Counted from the stretch's first letter, positions 1-8,081 are shown. The stretch: DNA of 64,000 nucleotides from Burkholderia sp. WP9 (GCF_900104795.1 NZ_FNTG01000001.1:806001-870000), one strand, 5' to 3'. Notes: generated by a model from the sequence alone, not told the origin. Translations and numbers: made by a program.

Positions 1-186
1 CGAGAGTGCTACGTTTGCCTGACCGAGAGCCTCTGAAGATGCCAGCCGGCTCGAATACAGCTCCTTCACATCGTTGTTGCCAATTGCCACGCCAACGACA
101 CCGATGATGCCACCGACGACCAGCAGCATTCCAAGAAAACCCATCGCCAACGCTAGGCGGGCACGAATGCTTAAATTTTTGATCAT
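1..186 (-). CDS. Methyl-accepting chemotaxis protein, N-terminal part (truncated by window edge)
   Basis: The minus strand from the ATG at 184-186 stays open to the left edge (62 codons). The translation opens MIKNLSIRARLALAMGF and continues into a hydrophobic stretch of about 20 residues rich in L, V, G and I, then a polar segment (NNDVKELYSSRLASSEALGQ). This is the usual start of a Tar/Tsr-type chemoreceptor: a short basic cytoplasmic leader, TM1, then the periplasmic four-helix bundle. Such receptors sense ligands and signal through CheW/CheA. The signalling domain lies outside the window, so the ligand class cannot be judged. A possible sigma-28-type promoter lies upstream (276-302), as expected for chemotaxis genes. 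Confidence 0.75.
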   Translation of the reverse strand, partial: MIKNLSIRARLALAMGFLGMLLVVGGIIGVVGVAIGNNDVKELYSSRLASSEALGQANVALS

Positions 187-1030
187 GGTGATAGAAGGTG
201 TGAATGTGGCGTGGATGCATGCGATGTGTGGACGTCAAGCTAATAGGGTACGGCGTGTGCGAGGTCACTCCCTAGCTAACGGCCAAAAGCCGTTCAAATT
301 AATGCAGAATTAGCAACAGATGTTTCCCGAGATCGTAGGTTATGGTTTGGGCTGCATGGTGATAAAGGTCGCCGCGGCACTGCCAAGACGAAGGCCGCCA
401 AACGGCTCCAACGGCAAGCAACCATTTGGCCAATGTCTAAGCCAGTGGGAGATTTAGGCTCCGGGAGGAGTATGCGCGCCGCGAGTATGTCAATCAAACG
501 TCCGTATTCTGAAGGCGGATTCAACCGGCCGACTTCTGGTGGAGGCGAATGACTTTTCGTGCCCGCACCCGGTCCCTCGCACGCCTTGATCCTTCGTGGA
601 TCAAGGCGCGTATGTGAAAGGCAGAAGCCGACCCATTGCAGTCCCCTAACGCTGACTTACCTCCAAGGCAGCTTTTGAGGAACATCGGCCACTCACGATT
701 TACCGCGCGAAGTCGCGCGGCATACGGTCGTCTGTTGAACAACATAGACGCCGATGTCCAGGCTGTATGCACTGGCGTGTCAGAGACAGATGCAGGCCGG
801 TGTGTGCATGCCGAGCGCGGCGCGCAGCTTTGTGCGTCAGGCAATCGACGCGCACCGTGGCACCTTCGCTGGCTGGAAAGACGCGCGCAGGCGCGCCTAC
901 GGGGGCGTGTGTGTGCGCGCGGGCGTGGGCGGCGTAAGTGGCCGCAAGTAGGCGTAGCAAAATTGGGCGGCTGTGTTACAAATCCCGCCCCTTAGATCAG
1001 AAAAGCCAACGACCAACGACTACTTGTCAA
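187..1030. other. Gene-poor intergenic stretch
   Basis: I see no convincing gene in these 844 bases. Short overlapping open frames exist on both strands but none has recognisable domains. The stretch holds an 11-bp inverted repeat (582-592 and 598-608, loop TTCGT) and, near 873-935, a GC-rich alternating purine/pyrimidine tract. It lies between the chemoreceptor and the IS-split nuclease gene and reads as the edge of an accessory region. Confidence 0.5.
276..302 (-). promoter_or_regulatory. Possible sigma-28 (FliA-type) promoter of the chemoreceptor gene
   Basis: On the minus strand TTAA (299-302) is followed by a 15-base spacer and GCCGTTAG (276-283). The flagellar/chemotaxis sigma consensus is TAAA-N15-GCCGATAA, so the match is 3/4 and 6/8 with exact spacing. 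It lies about 90 bp upstream of the chemoreceptor start, which makes functional sense, but a match of this quality can arise by chance. Confidence 0.35.
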
Positions 1031-2752
1031 TTACTTGGACTTAGCACTACCGTTGAGCGTCAATCCGTTGAGACCTGCGCTGACCGCAGCCCCCGGACGC
1101 GCCCGCAGTTCGTCCAGCCGATCACGCATTTTTCGTTGAATCACGTATTCAGGGAAATCGCTATTACTTTCTCGAATCTGCTGCAATGCCGCGATCAGAT
1201 CGGGGGGAAGGTCCACATAGCTCGCAAATTCCATCATTACAGGTAAGTGACGCCCTTCATTTTTCTCCCGCGAAGGCCCAAACCGTAGATACGTCAGCAG
1301 GAAGTCTGGGCTCATAACTGGCGAGTGCTTCGGATAATCCGCTACGTCCTTTGCGATCTTGCGAAGTACCTGAAAAGCTTCCGAGTCGAAAGTGAGCCAC
1401 CAGTAGGGATAGCCAATCGCTGTATCAGAGGGGGCGCTCTTTCGGCGTGCTAGCACGCCGACAAAGTTCTCAACGTCATGTCGAGCCAAGCGTTGGATTG
1501 CAAGGTGGTCAAATGCTTCGTCATCGCGTGAGCGTCGGTCTTCATGAACTCGATTCCAGAATTCGGTAACTTCATCGCGTAACTCGTCGCTAACCGCCTT
1601 GCAAGCGTCCTCCAGATTTGCAACAACTATTGAATGGACATTTGCCAAATAGTCCTTCAGGTCTCTGTGCTGATCTACTTCGCCGACAAACTTTTCAGTC
1701 CAATTTCTAAAGCCGCCTAAGCGCCGGCCTTGGAGTAGGTATGATTGCACTAGATACGGGCGGTTTCCGCGCCATTGTTGCCCCCCGTTGCTTTCAGAGA
1801 TCGAAACGTAAGTCGTGCAGCGATTGATGTGACGCTCCACCTCTTCAATCACTCCATCAGTCACGAAGAATTTGGTACCCGCGCTCTTCGCCGCGTTCAA
1901 CACGTTAGTTACGCTTCTGAACTCGGGCTCTTGAAGCGACTCTCCAATTAGCGGCAATACAATTGAGGTATCCAGCCAAATTGAACCGCCAACGAAAAAC
2001 TTATTTGTGATGGCTTGTGCATCATCTGACTGCTGAAACAACGTGAATAAAGTGTAAGAATCTGAGATAGCTTCTAGATAGCGGTTTACTCTTTCGTCGG
2101 GAATGCTGAGTAGGTCGCGGCAACAAGTCATGACCCCTTGCACAACTTGGTTTTCATACCGAAGCGATCCGTTCTTGGTCACAGTACTTCTCACAACCCG
2201 ATCTAACTCTTGGGAGGTAATCTGGGATACCTCGCCGGCCAGCACGCCGGAAGCCAACGCCGCCGCTCGATCAGAGAGGAATTTATCGATGACCGTTCGG
2301 CAAAATTTAGCAAACTCTACCGAAGTGATCTTCGCCTGTTTTGACCACGAACCATCAGAAAACAACACTGTAACCTTGGCATCGATTGCTTCATTTAACG
2401 CCTCTTCAGACTCTCGAATCTTTATCAGATTCGCCCCATAGGCCTGAGACTCTTCATGGGATAGGCAATAGTCATCAGTCTTAGAGTGGTGCTGAACCAC
2501 TTTACGTGCAAGCAGCCTCGAGATGGCAGTGTCTGAATTCCGCTCGACCAGCTTCTCATCCACGGAGTGGAGTTGGTTCTTAACGAACTGAATGATCTCT
2601 TGCTTCTGCATCCGCTTGTCGCTATTCGTATCGCGCAAGGCCGCACGCACGAAAGCATCATAGCCCAGCTTCGTTAGCCCTTTATCGCGCTTTTCATCCT
2701 GCCAAAGCATTTCAACGAATAGCAGCGCCGCTTTCGTTTCGCTAGATGACAT
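1031..2752 (-). CDS. PIN-like domain protein, C-terminal fragment of the IS-split nuclease gene
   Basis: This 573-residue frame is the part of the disrupted gene downstream of the IS. Its first Met (2752) is probably not the native start, because the frame stays open upstream to the IS end at 2840 and no Shine-Dalgarno sits close to it. Residues 258-310 show a PIN-like pattern, WLDTSIVLPLIGES (Asp261) followed by FFVTDGVIEEVERHI (Glu303/304). Later acidic residues in DDEAFDHLAIQRL (Asp415) and LTFDSEAFQ (Asp456) could complete a metal site. The first 250 residues look helical without a recognised motif. PIN domains are metal-dependent RNases, often toxins or defence effectors. The assignment rests on motif reading only, and whether this fragment is still translated is unknown. 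Confidence 0.6.
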   Translation of the reverse strand: MSSSETKAALLFVEMLWQDEKRDKGLTKLGYDAFVRAALRDTNSDKRMQKQEIIQFVKNQLHSVDEKLVERNSDTAISRLLARKVVQHHSKTDDYCLSHEESQAYGANLIKIRESEEALNEAIDAKVTVLFSDGSWSKQAKITSVEFAKFCRTVIDKFLSDRAAALASGVLAGEVSQITSQELDRVVRSTVTKNGSLRYENQVVQGVMTCCRDLLSIPDERVNRYLEAISDSYTLFTLFQQSDDAQAITNKFFVGGSIWLDTSIVLPLIGESLQEPEFRSVTNVLNAAKSAGTKFFVTDGVIEEVERHINRCTTYVSISESNGGQQWRGNRPYLVQSYLLQGRRLGGFRNWTEKFVGEVDQHRDLKDYLANVHSIVVANLEDACKAVSDELRDEVTEFWNRVHEDRRSRDDEAFDHLAIQRLARHDVENFVGVLARRKSAPSDTAIGYPYWWLTFDSEAFQVLRKIAKDVADYPKHSPVMSPDFLLTYLRFGPSREKNEGRHLPVMMEFASYVDLPPDLIAALQQIRESNSDFPEYVIQRKMRDRLDELRARPGAAVSAGLNGLTLNGSAKSK

Positions 2753-2903
2753 TGAAGGCCGAATCGCAACATTGATCCCCTCCTTGCTTAAGATGGGGTC
2801 AACTATCGCGTGGCAATACTCTTGGACTGCGATGAAAGTCTGAGCTTGCCCCCGAAAAACGAATCCCTTGCTGAGCAGGTAAACTCAAGCAAGGAGAAGA
2901 ACG

Positions 2904-3200
2904 ATGACAAGCAAGGCAAAGCGGGCACAGTACACGCTCGAGTTCAAGCTGGAAGCGGTACGACTGGTCAAAGCCGGGCAAAGCATGGCAGCAGTGGCGG
3001 CGACACTGGGTGTGGTTGAACAGACGCTGTACAACTGGGTGAAGGCTGACCGGGAAGGCAAGCTGGCGGGCGCAGGCACGAAGCCTGTGAGCCCGGAACA
3101 GATGGAGCTGGCGCGGCTGCGTGCGGAGGTAGCGCGCCTGAAGATGGAGCGAGACATATTAAAAAAGTGCGCAGCGTACTTCGCGAAGGAATCGATGTGA
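2904..3200 (+). CDS. IS3-family transposase OrfA (HTH protein)
   Basis: A 98-residue protein with an N-terminal helix-turn-helix of the HTH_Tnp_1 type (YTLEFKLEAVRLVKAGQS... then VAATLGVVEQTLYNWVK, about residues 10-47). A leucine-zipper-like helix follows (ELARLRAEVARLKMERDILKK, split about 68-88). It binds the IS ends. An AAGGAGAAG Shine-Dalgarno precedes the ATG. The run A-AAA-AAG at 3161-3167, in the correct codon phase near the 3' end, is the classical -1 slippage site that yields the OrfAB fusion transposase. The stop codon overlaps a possible GTG start of orfB (ATGTGA at 3195-3200). Confidence 0.93.
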   Translation: MTSKAKRAQYTLEFKLEAVRLVKAGQSMAAVAATLGVVEQTLYNWVKADREGKLAGAGTKPVSPEQMELARLRAEVARLKMERDILKKCAAYFAKESM

Positions 3201-4087
3201 AGTACGCGTTCATCGAGCACAATCGACGCCGCTGGCCAGTCTCGGTCCTATGCGAAGTGCTGGAAGTCAGTCCCAGCGGATATCATCAGCGCCGGCAACG
3301 CACCGCGCACGACAAGCCGCACCGTAGCCGCGTAAGCAACGATGCGCTGCTCGCGCAAGTCAAGGCGATTCACATGCAGGTCAAGGGCGAATACGGCTGG
3401 CCTCGCATGTGGAAGGAGTTGCTCACGCAAGGCGTGCGCGTGGGCAAAGAACGGGTTCGCAAACTGATGGCGCAGCATGGCATTCGAGCCCGCCACAAGC
3501 GCAAGTACATCGCGACGACGAACTCGAACCACGATTTGCCGGTGGCGCCGAATCTGTTGGAGCGCGACTTCACCGCTAACGCACCGAACCAGGTCTGGAC
3601 GACCGACATCACGTACCTGGCGACAGCCGAAGGCTGGGTCTACCTCGCGGCCATCATCGACCTGTTCAGCAGGCAGGTGGTGGGCTGGTCGATGCAGCCG
3701 CACATGAAGGCTGAACTGGTCACGGACGCATTGCGAATGGCGTGGTTCCGGCGTCGCCCTGACGCCGGCGTAATCGTGCATAGCGACAGGGGCAGCCAGT
3801 ATTGCAGCGGCCTGTTTCAGGACGCGTTGAAGGCCTACGGCATGCGTTCGTCGATGAGCCGACGTGGAAATTGTTGGGATAACTCGCCGACGGAAAGTCT
3901 ATGGGGTTCGCTGAAGGTAGCACGCATGCACGGACGACACTTCCCCACCCGGCGGGCAGCAATGGATGAGGTGATTGACTGGCTGGGTTTTTACAACGCG
4001 CGCCGGTTACATTCAACGCTCGATTACGTCAGCCCCATGACATTCGAAAAGAACTGGTTCGCGGCTCATAGAGGCGAAGCCGCATAA
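3167..4087 (+). CDS. IS3-family transposase OrfB (DDE integrase domain)
   Basis: The frame is -1 relative to orfA and would normally be read as the C-terminal part of the fusion transposase. Separate translation could start at GTG 3197 (VKYAFIEHNRRRWPV). Visible are the HTH_21-like segment (GYGWPRMWKEL region) and the rve integrase core with the catalytic triad: Asp in VWTTDITYLAT, Asp in VIVHSDRGSQYCS, and Glu in NSPTESLWGSLK, with about 35 residues between the second Asp and the Glu as usual in the family. The C-terminus (FYNARRLHSTLDYVSPMTFE) is also typical. Length (about 300 aa) is normal and no disruption is visible. Confidence 0.93.
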   Translation: MRSVLREGIDVKYAFIEHNRRRWPVSVLCEVLEVSPSGYHQRRQRTAHDKPHRSRVSNDALLAQVKAIHMQVKGEYGWPRMWKELLTQGVRVGKERVRKLMAQHGIRARHKRKYIATTNSNHDLPVAPNLLERDFTANAPNQVWTTDITYLATAEGWVYLAAIIDLFSRQVVGWSMQPHMKAELVTDALRMAWFRRRPDAGVIVHSDRGSQYCSGLFQDALKAYGMRSSMSRRGNCWDNSPTESLWGSLKVARMHGRHFPTRRAAMDEVIDWLGFYNARRLHSTLDYVSPMTFEKNWFAAHRGEAA

Positions 4088-4108
4088 TTCACCCAGCTAT
4101 GGGATTCG

Positions 4109-4588
4109 TCAAACGGGGGCAAGGTCAGTCTTGTCATTTTCGTTATCGGAGAACCAGTTCCCATCCCGCACGTCCAGTGCAACCTTGTGTTCCTTCCTTA
4201 TCTTCGCCTTAAGCTCATCACCCTTCGCACCAATTATCTGGTTGGTCACATAGATCAAATAGCTAAAGTCAGGTTTCGTCTTTTTAAGCCGCGCAACCGT
4301 ATCTTTAATTTTCGAATCCCAGTTTTTGGTAACAGAATACTGTAGGACAGTGGACGGCTCCTCTTGATCTGCAAACAATTCCGCGTCACGCCCGCCATCG
4401 CCGCTGGGGGACGCCATCGTTCGAAGATTGGGGAATTCCTTGGCTAGAAACGAAGATGCAAGCTCTTCGAACAGTTTCCACTGGTGGTCCGCTGTTTCCT
4501 TTAATGCAAACTGCAAACGCTTACTCATTCCGGCCCCGTTAATTTTCGCTTGGTATTTGATCGTCTTCTTGTCCATCTTGGCGCCCAC
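4109..4588 (-). CDS. Restriction-endonuclease-like domain, N-terminal fragment of the IS-split nuclease gene
   Basis: The frame opens at GTG 4588; an ATG four codons later (4576, MDKKTIKYQ) with GAAGAG 11 nt upstream is an equally good start. Residues 37-110 carry a PD-(D/E)xK-like core: a helix with Glu (FEELASSFLAKEF), then GDGGRDAELF (Asp64, Asp68, Glu70) and the strand VLQYSVTKNW. In Mrr-type enzymes this last motif is usually Q-x-K; here Q-Y-S with a Lys five residues after the Gln (Q83, K88), so activity is uncertain. The final residues TDLAPV are partly coded by the IS right end, where a stop ends the fragment. It is the 5' part of the 755-codon gene. Confidence 0.6.
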   Translation of the reverse strand: MGAKMDKKTIKYQAKINGAGMSKRLQFALKETADHQWKLFEELASSFLAKEFPNLRTMASPSGDGGRDAELFADQEEPSTVLQYSVTKNWDSKIKDTVARLKKTKPDFSYLIYVTNQIIGAKGDELKAKIRKEHKVALDVRDGNWFSDNENDKTDLAPV

Positions 4589-5767
4589 TCTTCAATCCCG
4601 ATTGCGAAACGCTCGAAACTAGGTGCCCTCAAGATGCCCCGTATTGCGCACGATGCCAACAATGATCCAGCTTTGGCTATTAGTTGTCTAGTACGTCGGG
4701 CTCGGGTCACGGTGGCGCGTCGGGGCAGTGTTCCGTACCATTCCTGTGACAGGCAGGAAGCGCGGGCTTAGCCCGCTCGCCTCGGAAACGATTGTTGTAC
4801 AACGGCCCGATCGATTGCGGACGCCTTGAAGCGGCGACGTAAGGTTTGCATCGACCACGTTTTCGGAACATGCATCCAATTGCGACCCCAGATACTCAGG
4901 ATCGCGCACAGTTAAGGACCACAGATGCTGATGCGCCGTTTTACCGTCAGCTCACGGACGTCCGCTGCCCGTCCTCAAGCCACCGTTCGAATGACTGCCT
5001 AACGCAGACTCGCAACGGCCGCTCTTGGCCGATAGTCGTCGGACGAACTGAGTCAGCCGGGTATGTGTTGGTCTGCTGCGGCGCTAAGTGAGGAGATTTC
5101 GCGTGCTACAGATCTTCTACAGCAAGGGTGCAAACCCAAACCTAATGCACGTGACCTAGGACACGTTGTGGGGACACTTGGCGCGAAAAAAAAGCCGGCG
5201 CGAAGCCGGCTTGAGAGGATCTAGCGTCCGAGTTAGCTAGAACCTGAGAGGCTTGCACTATATGCGGAATAGCTTAAGAAACGCTTAAGCCCCGAACGAC
5301 TTGCCTAGAGCCAGAGGCTCGACCAGCACGCGCCGCATAGTGCAATCAATGACCGCCGCTGGCGTAATGGCAAGCCGCCGAGTGGATGACCGCCTGCGCC
5401 GCTGCTGGGCGCCGTCGAGTAAATTGAGTGGCCGCTTGCGGCGAGCCCGACGGTCTGCAACAGGTCGAGAGCGGTCCGATGGGAAATTGACGAGCGTGGG
5501 CTATGGCGTAAGCCGCCGCGCAAAGGCTTATCTGGCGGGGAGGAGGTACTGTTGCATCATTGGCGTATGTTGTGCGACGTCGTTGGCCGCTGCGGTTTGA
5601 ATGCCCATCCTCGGTGTCTTCTTGCGTTAGCTGTTCAGGGCGTGAGTTTAACCTGTCGTCAGGGCGAACGGACCCTGGCCGAATGGTCAATCCGCACGGC
5701 GAACCCCAAGCCGGTGCGACGAACCGCCAGCGGCCCGCGCAGCGCCGGCTTAGTCTCGATCACGGCC
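4589..5767. other. Gene-poor stretch between the nuclease gene and lplT
   Basis: No frame in these roughly 1180 bases shows a recognisable domain on either strand. Visible items are a minus-strand terminator (5186-5212) and a small inverted repeat GCTTAAG-N5-CTTAAGC near 5271-5289. The longest frames are low-complexity, Arg-rich translations of high-GC sequence and are not believed. I saw no integrase gene, tRNA remnant or attachment repeat that would define an island end. Confidence 0.5.
5186..5212 (-). terminator. Rho-independent terminator (minus strand)
   Basis: Read on the minus strand, AAGCCGGC (5205-5212), a 5-base loop and GCCGGCTT (5192-5199) form an 8-bp stem, followed by a run of eight T (5186-5193, sharing two with the stem). 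The nearest minus-strand gene, lplT, ends at 5768, more than 550 bp away, so what is terminated here is not obvious. Confidence 0.75.
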
Positions 5768-7066
5768 TCATTCTTCCACCATCGCCCACATGTCCACCGT
5801 GCGTTCATTCACCGCGCTGCGCCGTTTTGCGAGCCACATCATGAAGGTGATGAACGTGCCGAATACGACGATGATCCATTGCGCCGGCATCTTCGCCGTG
5901 AGCAGCAGCGCGTACGCGCCGAGCATGAGCAGCACCGCGAGGTTCTGGTTGAAATTCTGCACCGCGATCGAATGCCCCGCGGAGAGCAGCGTCGCGCCGC
6001 GATGCTGAAGAATCGCGTTCATCGGCACGATAAAGAAGCCCGACAGCGCGCCGAGCAGGATCATCAGCGGATAGGCGAGCAGAATGTAAAACGGCAGCAC
6101 GTAGGAGCCGATGCGAATGCCGGAGCCCGGCGGAAACAGATCCTTGTTGTAGAACGCCATGGCGATCGCCACCGCACCGGTCAGGATGCCGACCGGCAAC
6201 ACCCGCAGCGACTTGCGCAACGGAATCAGCGCGGCAGCGCCCGCCGCGCCCACCGCGATGCCAAGCCCCGTGACGCCCTGCATGACCGCCGCTTTCGAGA
6301 GCGACAAGCCGAGGTTCACGTTAGCCCATTTGAGCACCAGCAACTGCAACGTCACCGCGCCGCCCCACATCAACGTCGTCACCCACAGCGCGATCTGCGC
6401 GAGTTTGTCGGCCCACAGTACGTTAAAGCAATGATAGAAATCGCCGACCAGCTTCTTCGGTTCTTTCAGGCGGTTTTCATAACGCGCGCCGGTGTCGGGG
6501 ATGAAGATATTGATCGCGGCGGCAATCGCGTAAGTCACCATCGTCGCGAACATGGCGAGGTCGGCGGAGGAGCGGATCAGTGGCAGATGCGCATGGGTGA
6601 CGAATTTGTCCGCGAAGGTGCTGATCAGCGCGCCGCCCACCATCGTGCCGACAATGGTCGACAGGACGGTGGCCGATTCGAGCCACGCATTTGCCTTGAC
6701 GAGTTTTTCCGCGGGCAGCAGCTCGGTGAGGATGCCGTACTTGGCCGGCGAATATGCGGCCGCGCCGAAGCCGACCACGCCGTAGGCGATCATCGGATGA
6801 ACGCCCGCGATCATCATCAGGCAACCGCTTGCTTTCAACGCGTTGGAGACGAACATGACGTGCCGCTTTTGCATCGAGTCGGCGAAAGCGCCGACGAACG
6901 GCGCGAGCAGCACGTAGGAAACCGTGAAGAAAATCTGCAACAGCGGCGTGACCCAGGCGGCCGAGCGAATCACTGAGAGCAACGCGATGGCCGCGATCAA
7001 CAGTGCATTGTCCGCAAGCGACGAAACAAACTGCGCCGCGATGATTGTGTAGAAGCCTTTTTTCAT
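5768..7066 (-). CDS. lplT: Lysophospholipid transporter LplT (MFS family)
   Basis: A 432-residue major-facilitator protein with about 12 hydrophobic segments, starting MKKGFYTIIAAQFVSSLADN. LplT flips lysophospholipids across the inner membrane for re-acylation. Family marks are the loop after TM2 (GAFADSMQKRHVMFVSN, about 59-75) and the segment GFGAAAYSPAKYGILTELLP (about 99-118). In enterobacteria LplT is paired with an acyltransferase (Aas), which is not adjacent here. A second, clearly related copy lies at 49496-50803 next to alr. The start is the ATG at 7064-7066; the family's MKKGF opening supports it. Confidence 0.88.
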   Translation of the reverse strand: MKKGFYTIIAAQFVSSLADNALLIAAIALLSVIRSAAWVTPLLQIFFTVSYVLLAPFVGAFADSMQKRHVMFVSNALKASGCLMMIAGVHPMIAYGVVGFGAAAYSPAKYGILTELLPAEKLVKANAWLESATVLSTIVGTMVGGALISTFADKFVTHAHLPLIRSSADLAMFATMVTYAIAAAINIFIPDTGARYENRLKEPKKLVGDFYHCFNVLWADKLAQIALWVTTLMWGGAVTLQLLVLKWANVNLGLSLSKAAVMQGVTGLGIAVGAAGAAALIPLRKSLRVLPVGILTGAVAIAMAFYNKDLFPPGSGIRIGSYVLPFYILLAYPLMILLGALSGFFIVPMNAILQHRGATLLSAGHSIAVQNFNQNLAVLLMLGAYALLLTAKMPAQWIIVVFGTFITFMMWLAKRRSAVNERTVDMWAMVEE

Positions 7067-7208
7067 GAAGCGGATCGGAAGCTGCGCGAGAAGTCAGGCG
7101 CAAAGCGGGGCGCAGCGAATAACGCGCGAAATGCAGCCGGTCATCGAGCACGCCGGCGCGGCTTCCCGCTTTGTAGCACGAACGCCCGCGGCATGCAGGC
7201 GCGCCAAC

Positions 7209-7234
7209 GAAAAAGCGGCCGAAGCCGCTTTTTC
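7209..7234 (-). terminator. Terminator downstream of suhB
   Basis: A perfect 11-bp stem (GAAAAAGCGGC / GCCGCTTTTTC) around a loop that reads TTCG on the minus strand, closed by C-G, i.e. a stable UUCG tetraloop. The T-rich 3' arm fits termination of suhB, which ends 43 bp upstream. It could also act in the plus direction. Confidence 0.75.
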
Positions 7235-7277
7235 GCATTCCGCATGCCGGTCAGGAGCCGGCGCTACACCGCAGGGC

Positions 7278-8081
7278 TTAGGCCGATTGCTGGCGCGTAC
7301 GGCTGTAGCGCGACAGGATCGGGATCATCTGTGCGTAGACCTTCGGGTTGCCCGCGACGATTTCGCCGATGTGCAGGAAATCCGAATCGCCCGTGTAGTT
7401 GCCGACGAGGCCGCCGGCTTCCGTGATCAGCAGGCTGCCCGCAGCGACGTCCCACGGATTCAGGCCTTGCTCGAAGAAGCCGTCCATGCGGCCGGCGGCG
7501 ACGTTGGCCAGATCCAGCGCGGCCGCGCCCGGACGGCGCAGGCCGGCGCAGGCCTGGGTCATTTCAGCGAACTGGCGGCCGTAGGCTTCGAGGCCGTCCG
7601 TTTCGCGGAAAGGGAAGCCGGTGCCGATCAGGCCGTCAGCCAGACGGTCGCGCTTGGCCACGCGGATGCGGCGATCGTTGAGGAACGCGCCGCGGCCGCG
7701 CGAGGCGGTGAACAGGTCGTTGCGGGTCGGGTCGTAGACCACGGCTTGCGTCACGACGCCCTTGTGCGCGAGCGCGATCGACACGCAGTAGTACGGAAAG
7801 CCGTGGATGAAATTGGTGGTGCCGTCGAGCGGATCGATGATCCACTGGTATTCGGACTCGTTATCCGACTCGCCGGATTCTTCGGCGAGGATCGCGTGAT
7901 CGGGGTAGGCGGTCTTCAGCGTGTCGATAATCGCCGCTTCAGACGCTTTGTCGACCTCCGTGACGAAATCGTTGTGCTGTTTCTTGCTGACCTGGACGAG
8001 ATCGAGGTCGAGCGATGCGCGGGTGATGATCTGTGAAGCGCGGCGCGCGGCCTTCACAGCGATATTGAGCATGGGATGCAT
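7278..8081 (-). CDS. suhB: Inositol monophosphatase family protein SuhB
   Basis: A 267-residue protein of the Mg-dependent, Li-sensitive phosphatase family that hydrolyses inositol-1-phosphate; in enterobacteria it is also an rRNA-transcription and Nus factor. Metal-binding motifs are complete: Glu67 in ILAEESGES, then the signature [19 protein letters not shown] (Asp83, Asp86), and the C-terminal [17 protein letters not shown] (Asp about 215). The ATG at 8079-8081 ([10 protein letters not shown]) is the family start; the open frame continues upstream but has no homology-like sequence. It is divergent from trmJ and followed by a terminator. Confidence 0.93.
   Translation of the reverse strand: MHPMLNIAVKAARRASQIITRASLDLDLVQVSKKQHNDFVTEVDKASEAAIIDTLKTAYPDHAILAEESGESDNESEYQWIIDPLDGTTNFIHGFPYYCVSIALAHKGVVTQAVVYDPTRNDLFTASRGRGAFLNDRRIRVAKRDRLADGLIGTGFPFRETDGLEAYGRQFAEMTQACAGLRRPGAAALDLANVAAGRMDGFFEQGLNPWDVAAGSLLITEAGGLVGNYTGDSDFLHIGEIVAGNPKVYAQMIPILSRYSRTRQQSA

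Larger units (their letters stand above)
2841..4127 (+). mobile_element. IS3-family insertion sequence, 1287 bp, complete
   Basis: The ends are imperfect inverted repeats of about 27 bp. The left end starts TGAGCTTGCCCCCGAAAAAC, and the right end read on the opposite strand starts TGACCTTGCCCCCGTTTGAC; both finish GAATCCC. Termini are TG...CA as in the family. Inside are orfA (HTH protein) and orfB (DDE integrase) in relative -1 frame, with an A6G slippery run at 3161-3167. Both frames look intact, so the element may still be mobile. It sits in the minus-strand dual-nuclease gene, in the opposite orientation. Confidence 0.92.
2838..4130. repeat. 3-bp target-site duplication (GTC) flanking the IS
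   Basis: GTC occurs at 2838-2840 directly left of the IS and again at 4128-4130 directly right of it. IS3-family elements typically duplicate 3-5 bp. Dropping one copy together with the element restores the reading frame of the host gene, which supports these boundaries. AGTC also occurs on both sides if the last A of the element is counted as target. Confidence 0.8.
1031..4588 (-). pseudogene. Dual-nuclease gene (REase-like + PIN-like) disrupted by an IS3-family element
   Basis: Two minus-strand open frames flank the IS. Joining the upstream host segment (4588 down to 4131) to the downstream one (2840 down to 1031), with one copy of the GTC target duplication, gives 2268 bases in one frame without an internal stop: 755 codons plus stop. 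The junction reads NENDK-TFIAVQEYC. The restored protein has a PD-(D/E)xK-like N-terminal domain (about residues 40-140), a helical middle of about 270 residues, and a PIN-like C-terminal domain (about 440-640). The region is AT-richer than its surroundings, suggesting transfer. I do not recognise a named family. A defence role is inference from the two nuclease domains. Confidence 0.8.

Noticed and set aside
2752..2785. AAGGAGGGGATCAATG as a native ribosome site for the PIN-domain fragment
   Set aside because: The ATG it serves is out of frame and the in-frame ATG at 2752 is about 20 bases away; the frame continues upstream through the IS site, so it is internal coding sequence.
3161..3200. 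orfA/orfB of the IS as a frameshift mutation
   Set aside because: The A-AAA-AAG heptamer in the correct phase and the overlapping ATGTGA are the normal programmed -1 arrangement of IS3 elements.
5552..6976. 474-codon plus-strand open frame opposite lplT
   Set aside because: Gln/Arg/His/Asp-rich mirror of a high-GC membrane-protein gene, no domains; the minus-strand frame is a clear LplT.
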